Positions 56,331-64,000 of a DNA stretch of 64,000 nucleotides are shown one piece after another. Within the stretch, counting starts at the first letter, position 1, and the number at the start of each line of letters is the position of its first letter. The DNA is taken from contig NZ_FNKB01000001.1 of the NCBI RefSeq assembly GCF_900102345.1, positions 62,001 through 126,000 of the forward strand, given 5' to 3'. Made by a program: the position numbers and the translations under genes. The stretch is from Leucobacter chromiiresistens. GTDB taxonomy: Bacteria; Actinomycetota; Actinomycetes; Actinomycetales; Microbacteriaceae. The notes beneath the pieces were generated by a model that was not told the origin of the DNA, made no database searches, and saw only the letters and a list, made by a program, of their open reading frames with translations.

Positions 56331-57281
56331 ATGACGTACCCGCCCACCCCCGAGAACCCGGCGCAGCCCGAGAACGAGAAGCCGGGCCAGGCCGAGACCG
56401 GGTCAGCGGCGCCCGACGAGCAGCAGCCGCCCGCAGGCGGCACCCCTCCGCAGTATGCGGCGCCGCTGAATGAGGCCCCCCAGTACGGAGCGCCGCAGCC
56501 GCAGACGCCGCCGTACGGCGCGCCGCAGTACCCGGCACCCGATTCCCAGACGCCGCAGTACTCGGCACCGCAGTACTCGGAGCCGCAGTACTCGGCACCG
56601 CAGTATTCGGCACCCGATTCCCAGGCGCCGCAGTACTCGGCACCGCAGCAGCCCGTGCAGCCGCCGGCGCCGTTCGCGGCTCCCGCGCCCTCCGCATACC
56701 CGCAGCAGCCGGCGTTCGCCGCGGCGCCCGCCTATGCCGCAGGGTCTGCCGGCACGCCGGGCCCGGGTGAGCCGTTCGACGGAGCGACCGATCCCGACGA
56801 TCTCAGCCGCCCGCTCTACGGAGCGAGCTTCGGGCAGGCGATCCGCCGGTTCCTCAAGAACTACGCCGGCTTCAGCGGTCGCGCGTCGCGCAGCGAGTAC
56901 TGGTGGACGGTGCTCTTCAGCTTCCTGGCGTCGCTCATCCCGCTCGCGTTCTACATCGCGGGCGCCGTGATGCTCGCCTCCGCCAGCGCGGCCTCCTCGG
57001 CCTACAACGACGGCTTCGGAGACGAGTTCGGATCGACCTCGTCCGCGCCCGCCGCGGGCCTCGGGATCACGATTCTCATCGTCGGCGTCATCCTCCTGCT
57101 CGCCGTCGGCCTCGGCCTGCTGGTGCCGACCATCGCTGTGACGTGGCGCCGCTTCCACGATGCGAACTTCGCGGGGCCGTTCTACTTCCTCAGCTTCATC
57201 CCCTATGTCGGCGGCCTCGTGGTGCTCGTCTTCATGTTCCTCCCGTCGAGCCCACTCGGACGGCGGTTCGACCGCTTCTGA
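56331..57281 (+). CDS. DUF805 membrane protein with Pro/Gln-rich tandem-repeat N-terminus
   Basis: 316 residues; GAGGAGG precedes the ATG. The first about 130 residues are Pro/Gln/Ser/Tyr-rich, with repeats of QYSAP type encoded by near-perfect 15-bp units. The C-terminal domain (about 165-315, YGASFGQAIRRFLKNYAGFSGRASRSEYWWTVLF, then three to four membrane segments and VTWRRFHDANFAGPFYFLSFIPYVG) is DUF805, of unknown function. The gene is inserted between infB and rbfA on the opposite strand. Confidence 0.88.
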   Translation: MTYPPTPENPAQPENEKPGQAETGSAAPDEQQPPAGGTPPQYAAPLNEAPQYGAPQPQTPPYGAPQYPAPDSQTPQYSAPQYSEPQYSAPQYSAPDSQAPQYSAPQQPVQPPAPFAAPAPSAYPQQPAFAAAPAYAAGSAGTPGPGEPFDGATDPDDLSRPLYGASFGQAIRRFLKNYAGFSGRASRSEYWWTVLFSFLASLIPLAFYIAGAVMLASASAASSAYNDGFGDEFGSTSSAPAAGLGITILIVGVILLLAVGLGLLVPTIAVTWRRFHDANFAGPFYFLSFIPYVGGLVVLVFMFLPSSPLGRRFDRF

Positions 57282-57302
57282 CCGCTCCTCGCATCGAGTT
57301 CT

Positions 57303-57335
57303 CAGGCCCGCGCCCGCTTCGGCGGCGCGGGCCTG
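57303..57335 (+). terminator. DUF805 gene terminator
   Basis: Perfect 12-bp stem CAGGCCCGCGCC (57303-57314) with 57324-57335, loop of 9 nt, 22 bp after the stop. Confidence 0.8.
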
Positions 57336-57436
57336 CGGCGTTCCCGGGCGGTGGTGGGACGGCGTGCCGTCGTGGGCCGTGGTTCACCGCAGCTCGCCGT
57401 CGCGGGCCGTCGCGGGCCGTCGCGGACCGTTGTTCG

Positions 57437-57505
57437 CACAGTGAATCCTCGCTCGCGCAGGGAGCGAACGCGCGATCGCATCCGCACGACGCCGGATCTC
57501 CTGCA
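57437..57505. repeat. Palindromic repeat element, copy C (degenerate)
   Basis: Right arm CCGGATCTCCTGCA (57492-57505) and the inner words ATCCTCGCTC and GCATCCGC are shared with copy D; the left arm has decayed (CACAGTGAATCC). Same orientation as copy D, about 310 bp away. Confidence 0.6.
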
Positions 57506-57535
57506 CGACTGGCGCACCAGGGACCAGGAGCCCGA

Positions 57536-57725
57536 CACGCACGCGCGCACCCGCGCACCCGCACAACACGCGCACCCGCACAGCACCCGCACCCGCGCAC
57601 CCGCACAACACGCGCACCGCCCGCTCCAACCGAGCCCGCTCCACCCGCACCCGCGCAGCACGCGCACCCGCACCGCACGCGCACCCGCACAGCCCGAGCC
57701 CGCTCCACCCGAGCCCCGCTCGACC
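57536..57725. repeat. Low-complexity tract of (AC)CCGCA-type words
   Basis: About 190 bp of tandem-like CACCCGCACA, CGCGCACCCG and similar words on the plus strand, with a purine/pyrimidine strand bias (few T or G runs). No reading frame with normal codon usage. The repeats are irregular and have no unique spacers, so this is not a CRISPR array. Confidence 0.8.
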
Positions 57726-57747
57726 CACGCCCCTCCGCAGCGTTCCT

Positions 57748-57820
57748 CATGCAGGAGATCCTCGCTCCCGCGTGCACAATTCGCGCGATGGCATCCGCTC
57801 GAAGCCGGATCTCCTGCATG
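57748..57820. repeat. Palindromic repeat element, copy D
   Basis: 73-bp unit with perfect 14-bp terminal inverted repeats CATGCAGGAGATCC (57748-57761) and complement (57807-57820). Best preserved copy of the family; inner sequence includes GCATCCGCTCGAAGCC. Confidence 0.8.
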
Positions 57821-57896
57821 ACGCCCGGGGCGAAACGCCCCGGCACGGGGTGACACGCCCCCGGCACGGGTGAAGCCCCGGCACAGTGAAACGCCG

Positions 57897-57940
57897 CAGG
57901 GGCGGGGCGGATCCGCCGAAGCCGATCCTCCCCGCCCCTG
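57897..57940 (-). terminator. infB terminator
   Basis: Perfect 11-bp stem CAGGGGCGGGG (57897-57907) with 57930-57940, extended by GGATC/GATCC pairing across one mismatch, 15 bp after the infB stop. Confidence 0.8.
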
Positions 57941-57955
57941 CTGGGCGACCGCGCG

Positions 57956-60706
57956 TCAGCCGCGCGGCTTCTCCACCATCTCGGTGGTCTCGATCTCATC
58001 GCCGATCTGGATGTCGTTGAACTTGCCGAGCCCGATACCGGCCTCGAAGTCCGTCTTCACCTCGGTGACGTCGTCCTTGAAGCGGCGCAGCGACTCGATC
58101 GCCAGACCGTCCGCGATGACGACGCCCTCGCGGATGACGCGGGCCTTCGCGTTGCGCGTGATCGTACCGCTGCGCACGATGACGCCCGCGATGTTGCCGA
58201 ACTTCGAGGAGCGGAACACCTCGCGGATCTCGGCGACGCCCGACTGGACCTCTTCGTACTCCGGCTTGAGCATGCCCGTGAGCGAGTTCTCGATGTCATC
58301 GAGCGCGTTGTAGATGACGTTGTAGAACCGGATGTCGATGCCCTCGCGCGCTGCGCGCTCGCGAGCCTTGACATCGGGGCGCACGTTGAAGCCGATGACG
58401 ATCGCGTTGTCGATCGTGGCGAGATCCACGTCCGACTCGGTGATCGCGCCGACGCCGCGGTGCAGAATTCGCAGCTGCACCGAGTCGTCGACCTCGATCT
58501 TCATCAGCGACTCCTCGAGCGCTTCGACCGCACCCGACACGTCGCCCTTGATGATGAGGTTGAGCGACTCGACCTTGCCATCCTCGAGCGCCTTCGTGAA
58601 CTCCTCGAGGCTGATGCGCTTGCGAGCCTTCGCGAGCATCGCATTGCGCTCCGCCGCCTCACGCTTCTCGGCGATCTGACGCGCCGTGCGGTCCTCGGAG
58701 GTGACGATGAAGTTGTCGCCCGCGCGCGGCACGCTCGAGAGACCCTGCACCTGCACCGGCCGCGACGGAACCGCCTCGATCACGGGGTCGCCGTTCTCGT
58801 CGCTCATCGCACGCACGCGACCGTAAGCCGTGCCGGCGACGATCGCGTCTCCGACCCGGAGCGTACCCGACTGGATGAGCACGGTCGCGACCGAGCCGCG
58901 GCCCTTATCGAGCTTCGCCTCGATGGCGACGCCGCGAGCATCCTTGTCGGGGTTCGCGCGCAGGTCGAGACCGGCGTCGGCCGTGAGCAGCACGGCGTCG
59001 AGCAGGTCGTTGATGCCGACGTTGTTCTTCGCCGACACGTCGACGAACATGACGTCGCCGCCCCACTCCTCGGAGACCAGACCGAACTCGGTGAGCTGCT
59101 GACGCACCTTCTCCGGGTTCGCGCCCTCCTTGTCGATCTTGTTGACCGCCACCACGATCGGCACATTCGCCGACTGCGCGTGGTTCAGCGCCTCGATCGT
59201 CTGGGGCATGATGCCGTCGTCGGCCGCGACCACGAGGATCGCGATGTCGGTGACCTGCGCACCACGGGCGCGCATGGCGGTGAACGCCTCATGGCCCGGG
59301 GTGTCGATGAAGGTCAGCGCGCGCTCCACGCCGTCGTGCTCGGTGTGCACCTGGTACGCACCGATGTGCTGGGTGATGCCGCCGGCCTCGCCGCCGCCCA
59401 CGTCCGCCTTGCGGATCGCGTCGAGCAGTCGGGTCTTGCCGTGATCGACGTGGCCCATGACCGTGACCACCGGGGGTCGCGGCTGCAGTACGTCGTCGCC
59501 CTCCTCTTCGAGCTCGGCATCGATGTCGATGTCGAAGCCCTCGAGGAGCTCGCGATCCTCATCCTCGGGAGAGACGATCTGGATCTTGTAGCCCAGTTCG
59601 TCGCCGAGGATCTGGAAGGTCGCCTCATCGAGCGACTCCGTCGCCGTCGCCATCTCGCCCAGGTGGAAGAGCACGGTGATGAGGTTCGACGCATTGGTGT
59701 CGATCTTGTCGGCGAAATCCGAGAGCGACGCGCCGCGGCGCAGACGCACCGGGGTCGAGCCGTTGCCGCGGGGAACGCTCACGCCGCCGAGCGACGGCGC
59801 CTCCCGCATCTCGAACTCTTGCCGCTTCGCCCGCTTCGACTTGCGCGCCTTGCTCTTCGAGCCGCCGCGACCGAACGCGCCGGCGGTGCCGGCGCCACGG
59901 CCACCGCGGCCACGGCCGGCGAAACCGCCCGCCGGGCGCGGCGCGCCGAAGCCGCCCGCACCGGGAGCGCCACCGCCGCCGCCGGGACGGTTGAAGCCGC
60001 CGCCGCCACCGGGGCGACCGCCGCCGGGACGACCCGGGCCGCCTGCGCGGCCGCCTGCGGCGCCGCCCTGCGGGCGGGGAGCCGGCCGGGGAATGTTGCC
60101 GGGGTTCGGGCGACCCGCGCCGCCACCGGGACGACCCATGCCCTGATTCGGGGCGAACGGGTTGTTGCCCGGGCGGGGAGGACGGGGAATGCCCATGCCC
60201 TGGCTCGACGCGAAGGGGTTGTTGCCGGGACGGGGGCCGCCGGGCTTCGGCGCGCCGGGCTTAGCGGCGGAGCCGGGCTTCGCAGCGGCCGGCTTCTCGG
60301 CCGTGCCGGGCTTCGCCGCAGCGGGCTTGGCGTCGGCGGGCTTCGCCGAAGGCTTGGGCCCTCCGGGCTTGACCTCAGCACGGGCATCGGCTGCGGGCGA
60401 GCTCTTCGGCTCGGCCTGCTCCGCGGCCGGTGCCGGGGTCTCGGGCTTGGGTGCCGGCTTCGGGCCCGGCTTGGGGCCGTTGCCGGCGGGCTTCTTGGCG
60501 GCCGGCTTCGCAGCCGCGCCTCCGTCGCCCTGGGACTTGGTCACGCCTTCTGCCTCGAGGGCAGCCTTGACCTTTCGCGCCACCGGGGGCGCGATGCTCG
60601 ACGAGGACGCCTTGACGAACTCGCCCATATCTTTGAGCTTGGCCAGAACGACCTTGCTATCGACACCGATCTCCGCAGCGATCTCGTGTACGCGTGGGTT
60701 TGCCAC
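57956..60706 (-). CDS. infB: Translation initiation factor IF-2
   Basis: 916 residues from GTG with AGGAG just upstream; a GTG at 60727 lacks such a site. The N-terminal IF2_N domain ([24 protein letters not shown]) is followed by a long Pro/Ala/Gly/Lys-rich linker (about 60-290, with GNNPFAxxQGMG repeats), then the GTPase: [15 protein letters not shown] (G1), DTPGHEAF (G3), NKID (G4) and C-terminal domains. Delivers initiator tRNA to the ribosome. A glycine-rich linker of this length is typical of actinobacteria. Confidence 0.97.
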   Translation of the reverse strand: MANPRVHEIAAEIGVDSKVVLAKLKDMGEFVKASSSSIAPPVARKVKAALEAEGVTKSQGDGGAAAKPAAKKPAGNGPKPGPKPAPKPETPAPAAEQAEPKSSPAADARAEVKPGGPKPSAKPADAKPAAAKPGTAEKPAAAKPGSAAKPGAPKPGGPRPGNNPFASSQGMGIPRPPRPGNNPFAPNQGMGRPGGGAGRPNPGNIPRPAPRPQGGAAGGRAGGPGRPGGGRPGGGGGFNRPGGGGGAPGAGGFGAPRPAGGFAGRGRGGRGAGTAGAFGRGGSKSKARKSKRAKRQEFEMREAPSLGGVSVPRGNGSTPVRLRRGASLSDFADKIDTNASNLITVLFHLGEMATATESLDEATFQILGDELGYKIQIVSPEDEDRELLEGFDIDIDAELEEEGDDVLQPRPPVVTVMGHVDHGKTRLLDAIRKADVGGGEAGGITQHIGAYQVHTEHDGVERALTFIDTPGHEAFTAMRARGAQVTDIAILVVAADDGIMPQTIEALNHAQSANVPIVVAVNKIDKEGANPEKVRQQLTEFGLVSEEWGGDVMFVDVSAKNNVGINDLLDAVLLTADAGLDLRANPDKDARGVAIEAKLDKGRGSVATVLIQSGTLRVGDAIVAGTAYGRVRAMSDENGDPVIEAVPSRPVQVQGLSSVPRAGDNFIVTSEDRTARQIAEKREAAERNAMLAKARKRISLEEFTKALEDGKVESLNLIIKGDVSGAVEALEESLMKIEVDDSVQLRILHRGVGAITESDVDLATIDNAIVIGFNVRPDVKARERAAREGIDIRFYNVIYNALDDIENSLTGMLKPEYEEVQSGVAEIREVFRSSKFGNIAGVIVRSGTITRNAKARVIREGVVIADGLAIESLRRFKDDVTEVKTDFEAGIGLGKFNDIQIGDEIETTEMVEKPRG

Positions 60707-60781
60707 TTTTCTCCTGTCTGGGTTCACGCCAGACAGGCGAGAACCATAAATTAGCCGACGGGCATCATTGTGAGCCGCTCA

Positions 60782-61039
60782 TTAGTTGTCCATGAGTTTT
60801 TTCAGCCTGTTCTCTAAGGGACTTATGTCGGGCTTACCCGACACTCGCAGTGCACGGAGGAGGAATCCTCGCGTCACCGCACGGTCCAAACAGTGAACCG
60901 TGGGGTGCACCCACGCTCCACGCCCCGGGAGCACCGCACGATCATCGACGACAAGCCGATCCTCGTGCACCACCACCCGCAGCAACTCTGTGCGCGCTGC
61001 GCGTTCGCGACACGCGACACAGGTTCGAACCGGAACCAT
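60782..61039 (-). CDS. ylxR: YlxR-family (DUF448) RNA-binding protein
   Basis: 85 residues. RTCVACRERAARTELLRVVVHEDRLVVDDRAVLPGRGAWVHPTVHCLDRA carries the family marks: the C-x2-C pair near residue 7 and GRGAW near 40. YlxR lies between nusA and infB in most bacteria and has been linked to RNase P regulation and gene expression. Start: ATG at 61039 with AAGGAAG further upstream. Located 116 bp after nusA. Confidence 0.88.
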   Translation of the reverse strand: MVPVRTCVACRERAARTELLRVVVHEDRLVVDDRAVLPGRGAWVHPTVHCLDRAVTRGFLLRALRVSGKPDISPLENRLKKLMDN

Positions 61040-61155
61040 CCTACCAGCTTCCTTCTTGCAACACTCCCAGATGCGGCCCGGCGCGGGGCCGGGCCGAATC
61101 CGCGCGGAGCGAACACTCGATCGGTGAATCGGTCGCCGCGCAGCCCGTGCCTCGC

Positions 61156-62151
61156 TCAGTCGTTCATGATCGAATCCGGCTGGATGTCGATCTTCGCGCC
61201 CGTCAGCTTCGCCGCGAGGCGCGCGTTCTGCCCCTCCTTGCCGATGGCGAGCGAGAGCTGGAAGTCGGGAACGAGCGCGCGCACCTGCTTGAGCGACTCG
61301 TTCAGCATGAACACGTCGGTCACCTTCGCGGGCGACAGCGCGTTCGCCACGAACGCGGGCAGCGCGGGCGAGTAGTCGACGATGTCGATCTTCTCCTCGC
61401 CGAGTTCGCTCATCACGGCGCGCACGCGGCTGCCGAGCTCGCCGATGCACGTACCCTTCGCGTTGATCCCGGCCTGCTTCGCGCGCACCGCGACCTTGGT
61501 GCGGTGGCCGGCCTCGCGGGCGAGGGAGACGATCTCGACGAGCCCCTCGGCGAGTTCGGGCACCTCCCGCTCGAACAGCTTGCGGACGAGGCCCGGGTGG
61601 GTGCGCGAGACGATGACCTGCGGCCCCTTCGTCCCCTTCGAGACGCTGGTGACGTAGACGCGCAGGCGCGTGCCGTGCGCGTAGCTCTCGCCCGGAATCT
61701 GCTCCTCGGGGGGCAGGATCGCCTCGAGCTCGCCCAGGTCGATGTGCACCATGCGCGGGTTCGGGCCCTGCTGCACGACGCCCGAGACGATCTGGCCCTC
61801 CTTGTCCTTGAAGGTGCCGAGCACCGCGTCGTCGGTGAGGTCGCGCAGGCGCTGGTTGATGACCTGCTTGGCGGCACTCGACGCGACTCGGCCGAACTCG
61901 TCGGTGGTCACGTAGGCCTCGCCGATGACCTGGCCGTCGTCGTCGAGCTCGGGGATGAGCACCGAGATCTCGCCGGTCTTGCGATCGAGGGTGACGCGCA
62001 CGTCGCTCTCCCGCGGAACGGGGAGCTTCTGGTTCTCCGCGTGGCGCAGGTACGCCGACTGGATCGCCTGCTCGATGATCTCGATCAGTTCGTCGAAGGG
62101 GATCTCCTTCTCACGCTCGATCTGTCGCAGCGTGACGAGTTCGATCTTCAC
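61156..62151 (-). CDS. nusA: Transcription termination/antitermination factor NusA
   Basis: 331 residues from GTG with AGGAGG nine bases upstream. N-terminal RNA-polymerase-binding domain (to about 110), S1 domain (GQIVSGVVQQGPNPRMVHIDLG near 120), and two KH domains (GTCIGELGSRVRAVMSELGEEKIDIVDY near 235 and ending LSLAIGKEGQNARLAAKLTGAKIDI near 315). Short form without the acidic C-terminal repeats, as in other Actinobacteria and Gram-positive bacteria. rimP, usually directly upstream, is absent; an FtsK-like gene occupies that place. Confidence 0.96.
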   Translation of the reverse strand: MKIELVTLRQIEREKEIPFDELIEIIEQAIQSAYLRHAENQKLPVPRESDVRVTLDRKTGEISVLIPELDDDGQVIGEAYVTTDEFGRVASSAAKQVINQRLRDLTDDAVLGTFKDKEGQIVSGVVQQGPNPRMVHIDLGELEAILPPEEQIPGESYAHGTRLRVYVTSVSKGTKGPQVIVSRTHPGLVRKLFEREVPELAEGLVEIVSLAREAGHRTKVAVRAKQAGINAKGTCIGELGSRVRAVMSELGEEKIDIVDYSPALPAFVANALSPAKVTDVFMLNESLKQVRALVPDFQLSLAIGKEGQNARLAAKLTGAKIDIQPDSIMND

Positions 62152-62237
62152 GAGTGGCCTCCTGGGTATTGAGATGTCTATTCAGATATGGCCCGCACCG
62201 GCGGGCGAATCACCAGGGTAACGCACCCGCCGCGGCT

Positions 62238-64000
62238 TCATCTCGACGCCGCGGCGGATCCGTGCTCCGGCGCGCGACCCCCGGGCAGCGCGACGTGCAC
62301 CGGTGTCACGCGCCCCGACTCGATCGCCACACCTCGCCCCGCCGGGAAGTCGGCGCGCTTCACGCGACCCAGGGATTCTCGGAACGGCGTCTGCCCCTCC
62401 GAGTCGTCGGGCTGCAGGGCGAGCCCCCAGGTCGGCTGCCGGAGGGCGGTGAACAGATCCCAGACCCCCGCGCCGCTCCCCTGCTCCCATTCGAAGAGCA
62501 CGAGCACGTCGGATCGGCGGGCCGCCCGCGCGAGCGCGACGAGTTCGGGCAGAGCCTCCGTTCCCTCCGTGTCGGCCGGGCGCTCGATCACCACCACCCC
62601 GCGCCAGCCCGCTGAGGGGAACGCCGCAGCCGAACCCTCCGCCTCGGGTACCGGCGCATCGCCGATGCCGCCCCCGATCACGTTCGACCCGATCGTCGGC
62701 GACGCGGCCCGGCGCGACGGGGGTCTCCCGCCGAGCGCCCGCGTGAGGGCACGCGCCCGATCCCGCACCTCGTCCGTTCCGAACGCCACCCGATCCCACT
62801 CCTCCGCTGCGCGGAGCCCGTGCGGAACGCACGTCAGCAGCACCCGCTCGACCCCGGCACCGCGGCCCGCGGCCCAGCGCTCGTACGCGTGCACGCAGGT
62901 GCGCGCAGCCGTCGACAGACCGGAGCCCGGCGGGCCCGCGATCACGCCGAGACCCGCCAGCGGCATGCCGAGCGGCGCGAAGCCGTCGGTGTCGATGCCG
63001 TACGCCGGGCGCCCGGCGACCTCGACCGGGAGTTCCGTCAGAGCCGGGTGGGTCGGCGCATTGCGCACCGGCACCGCCTCCGCCACGCGCCCGGCGCGGA
63101 GCTCGTCGGCGAGCCGTTCGAGCCCGCGGGCCTGCGCGGCGGAGCCCGGACCATCGCCCACGCAGGCGATCTGAATCTCCTCGTCCGTGCCGGCGAGCAC
63201 CGCCCGGCCGGGCGGAGCGTCGGCGAGCAAGTCGGCGCGCACCCCGAACGCGTGAGAGCCGTGCTGGCCCGCCAGACGGAGCACGTACTGCTGCTGCACG
63301 GCGGACGACATGGCGGAGGGGATCACACCCGCCCGGTCGCTCGTCATGACGACGTGCACGCCCGCCGAGCGCCCCGCCGACATGATCTCGCTCAGCAGAT
63401 GCATCGGAGCATCCGCGCCCGCGCGGGTCTCGGCGCTCTGCCTGAACGCGGCGAAGCCGTCGATCAGCAGCACCACGCGCGCCTCTCCGCTGCCGCCGGG
63501 GGTGCGCCGGAACGCGCGCAGCCCCGAGGCGCGCGCCGCCGCGTACCGCGCACACCGCTCGGCGACGAGATCCACGAGATGGCGCAGCACGCGCACGGTG
63601 AGCTCCCGGTCCGCCAGCTGAGCCACCGCGCCCACCGTCGGTAGTGCATCGATCACGTCGAGCGCGCCGCCGCCCGCGTCGATGGCGTAGAGCTGCACCG
63701 GATGCGCATCGGCGCTCGCACTGAGCGACGCGGCGAGCGCGACGAGCGCCGACGTCTTCCCGGTGCCGCTCGCGCCGACGAAGGCGACGTTCCCCGCCTC
63801 CTCGAGATCGATCGGCACGGGCCGCTGCGCCTGCGCGGTCGGCTGATCGCGCAGGCCGAGGATCGCGGCGTCGCCCGTATCGCCGAGCTGCTCGAGCGCT
63901 CGTGCTCTGAGCGCATCGAGCCCCACCCACTCGGGCAGCGCGTCGAGCCACGGTCGGCGGGGAGCGGCGATCCCGGCCTCCCGCGCCGCTGCGACGATGC
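62238..64000 (-). CDS. FtsK/SpoIIIE (EccC-like) ATPase, 3' part (5' end outside window)
   Basis: 587 residues in frame, open at the window edge. Upstream of the first internal ATG the frame reads PWLDALPEWVGLDAL, the strand that precedes FtsK/EccC ATPase domains. Domain 1 has an intact P-loop GASGTGKTSAL near 76 and Walker B-like VVLLIDGFAAF near 175. Domain 2 has GPPGSGLSTAA near 350, where Lys is replaced by Leu, and lacks a clean Walker B, so it is probably inactive. This active-plus-degenerate pattern fits EccC-type secretion or translocase ATPases; an FHA domain further upstream is possible but not visible. Confidence 0.85.
   Translation of the reverse strand, partial: IVAAAREAGIAAPRRPWLDALPEWVGLDALRARALEQLGDTGDAAILGLRDQPTAQAQRPVPIDLEEAGNVAFVGASGTGKTSALVALAASLSASADAHPVQLYAIDAGGGALDVIDALPTVGAVAQLADRELTVRVLRHLVDLVAERCARYAAARASGLRAFRRTPGGSGEARVVLLIDGFAAFRQSAETRAGADAPMHLLSEIMSAGRSAGVHVVMTSDRAGVIPSAMSSAVQQQYVLRLAGQHGSHAFGVRADLLADAPPGRAVLAGTDEEIQIACVGDGPGSAAQARGLERLADELRAGRVAEAVPVRNAPTHPALTELPVEVAGRPAYGIDTDGFAPLGMPLAGLGVIAGPPGSGLSTAARTCVHAYERWAAGRGAGVERVLLTCVPHGLRAAEEWDRVAFGTDEVRDRARALTRALGGRPPSRRAASPTIGSNVIGGGIGDAPVPEAEGSAAAFPSAGWRGVVVIERPADTEGTEALPELVALARAARRSDVLVLFEWEQGSGAGVWDLFTALRQPTWGLALQPDDSEGQTPFRESLGRVKRADFPAGRGVAIESGRVTPVHVALPGGRAPEHGSAAASR

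Larger units (their letters stand above)
57282..57955. other. 674-bp intergenic region rich in repeats
   Basis: No gene is supported. It contains the DUF805 terminator, palindromic repeats C and D, a low-complexity tract of CACCCGCACA-type words, imperfect repeats of about 20 bp at 57833-57890, and the infB terminator. Confidence 0.75.

Noticed and set aside
57536-57725. Possible CRISPR array
   Set aside because: Words are irregular and overlapping, with no constant repeat length and no unique spacers; no cas genes in the window.
60707-60727. GTG at 60727 as infB start
   Set aside because: No ribosome-binding site; the GTG at 60706 has AGGAG directly upstream and gives the usual N-terminus of IF-2.

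Overview
The window is a high-GC actinobacterial chromosome segment, most likely from a Microbacteriaceae member (a Leucobacter-like organism is my guess, at low confidence). The evidence is an actinobacterial gene set (mtrA-mtrB-lpqB, whiB2 near a glycosyltransferase/DUF5719/zincin cluster, HtaA/HmuTUV haem uptake), strong GC bias at third codon positions, many GTG starts, and gene pairs joined by 1-4 bp overlaps.

Layout. 1-4742 (+): 3' part of a multiple-sugar ABC transporter (mmsA end, mmsB, chvE) and an AGE-family sugar epimerase. 4859-10587 (-): a six-gene polyol/ketose catabolic operon (GutQ-like isomerase, FGGY kinase, RPE-like epimerase, Zn dehydrogenase, SDR, Zn dehydrogenase) divergent from a SorC-type regulator. 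11745-15508 (-): a ribose-type ABC transporter, divergent from a second SorC regulator + SDR + PfkB kinase unit (15688-18319). 18441-20640: an OmpR/histidine-kinase pair. 20745-21578: a DUF559 nuclease-fold gene flanked by two palindromic repeats. 21949-23571: groEL under two CIRCE-like operators. 23768-24604: a LytR_C membrane protein with an octapeptide repeat tail. 24702-34589 (-): a haem-uptake locus (three HtaA-domain surface proteins, hmuT, hmuU, hmuV) with two DtxR-like boxes. 34886-36845: msrB, a nitroreductase and a YdcZ-type transporter. 37137-37212: tRNA-Thr, whose 3' end is duplicated nearby. 37250-49000: a DsbA-like protein, secA, a polyprenol-mannose-synthase-like enzyme, hpf, comF-like, lpqB, mtrB, mtrA, a degenerate zincin and DUF5719. 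49785-53316: a large membrane glycosyltransferase and whiB2. 53482-64000: the translation/transcription cluster truB, rbfA, infB, ylxR, nusA, broken up by mutY and a DUF805 gene on the other strand, ending in a partial FtsK/EccC-like ATPase.

How it fits together. The first 18 kb is an accessory carbohydrate island: two importers feed polyols or rare sugars to two sets of dehydrogenase + kinase genes, each set controlled by its own SorC regulator. The haem locus is probably iron-repressed. The rest is mainly core genome.

I did not find a complete, clearly novel multi-gene system. The signals most worth following are a four-copy palindromic repeat family, two copies of which bracket the DUF559 gene; a perfect 41-bp direct repeat duplicating the tRNA-Thr 3' end; the three-protein HtaA locus; and the unusual combination of enzymes in the polyol operon. 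All function calls come from reading the sequence without database searches.
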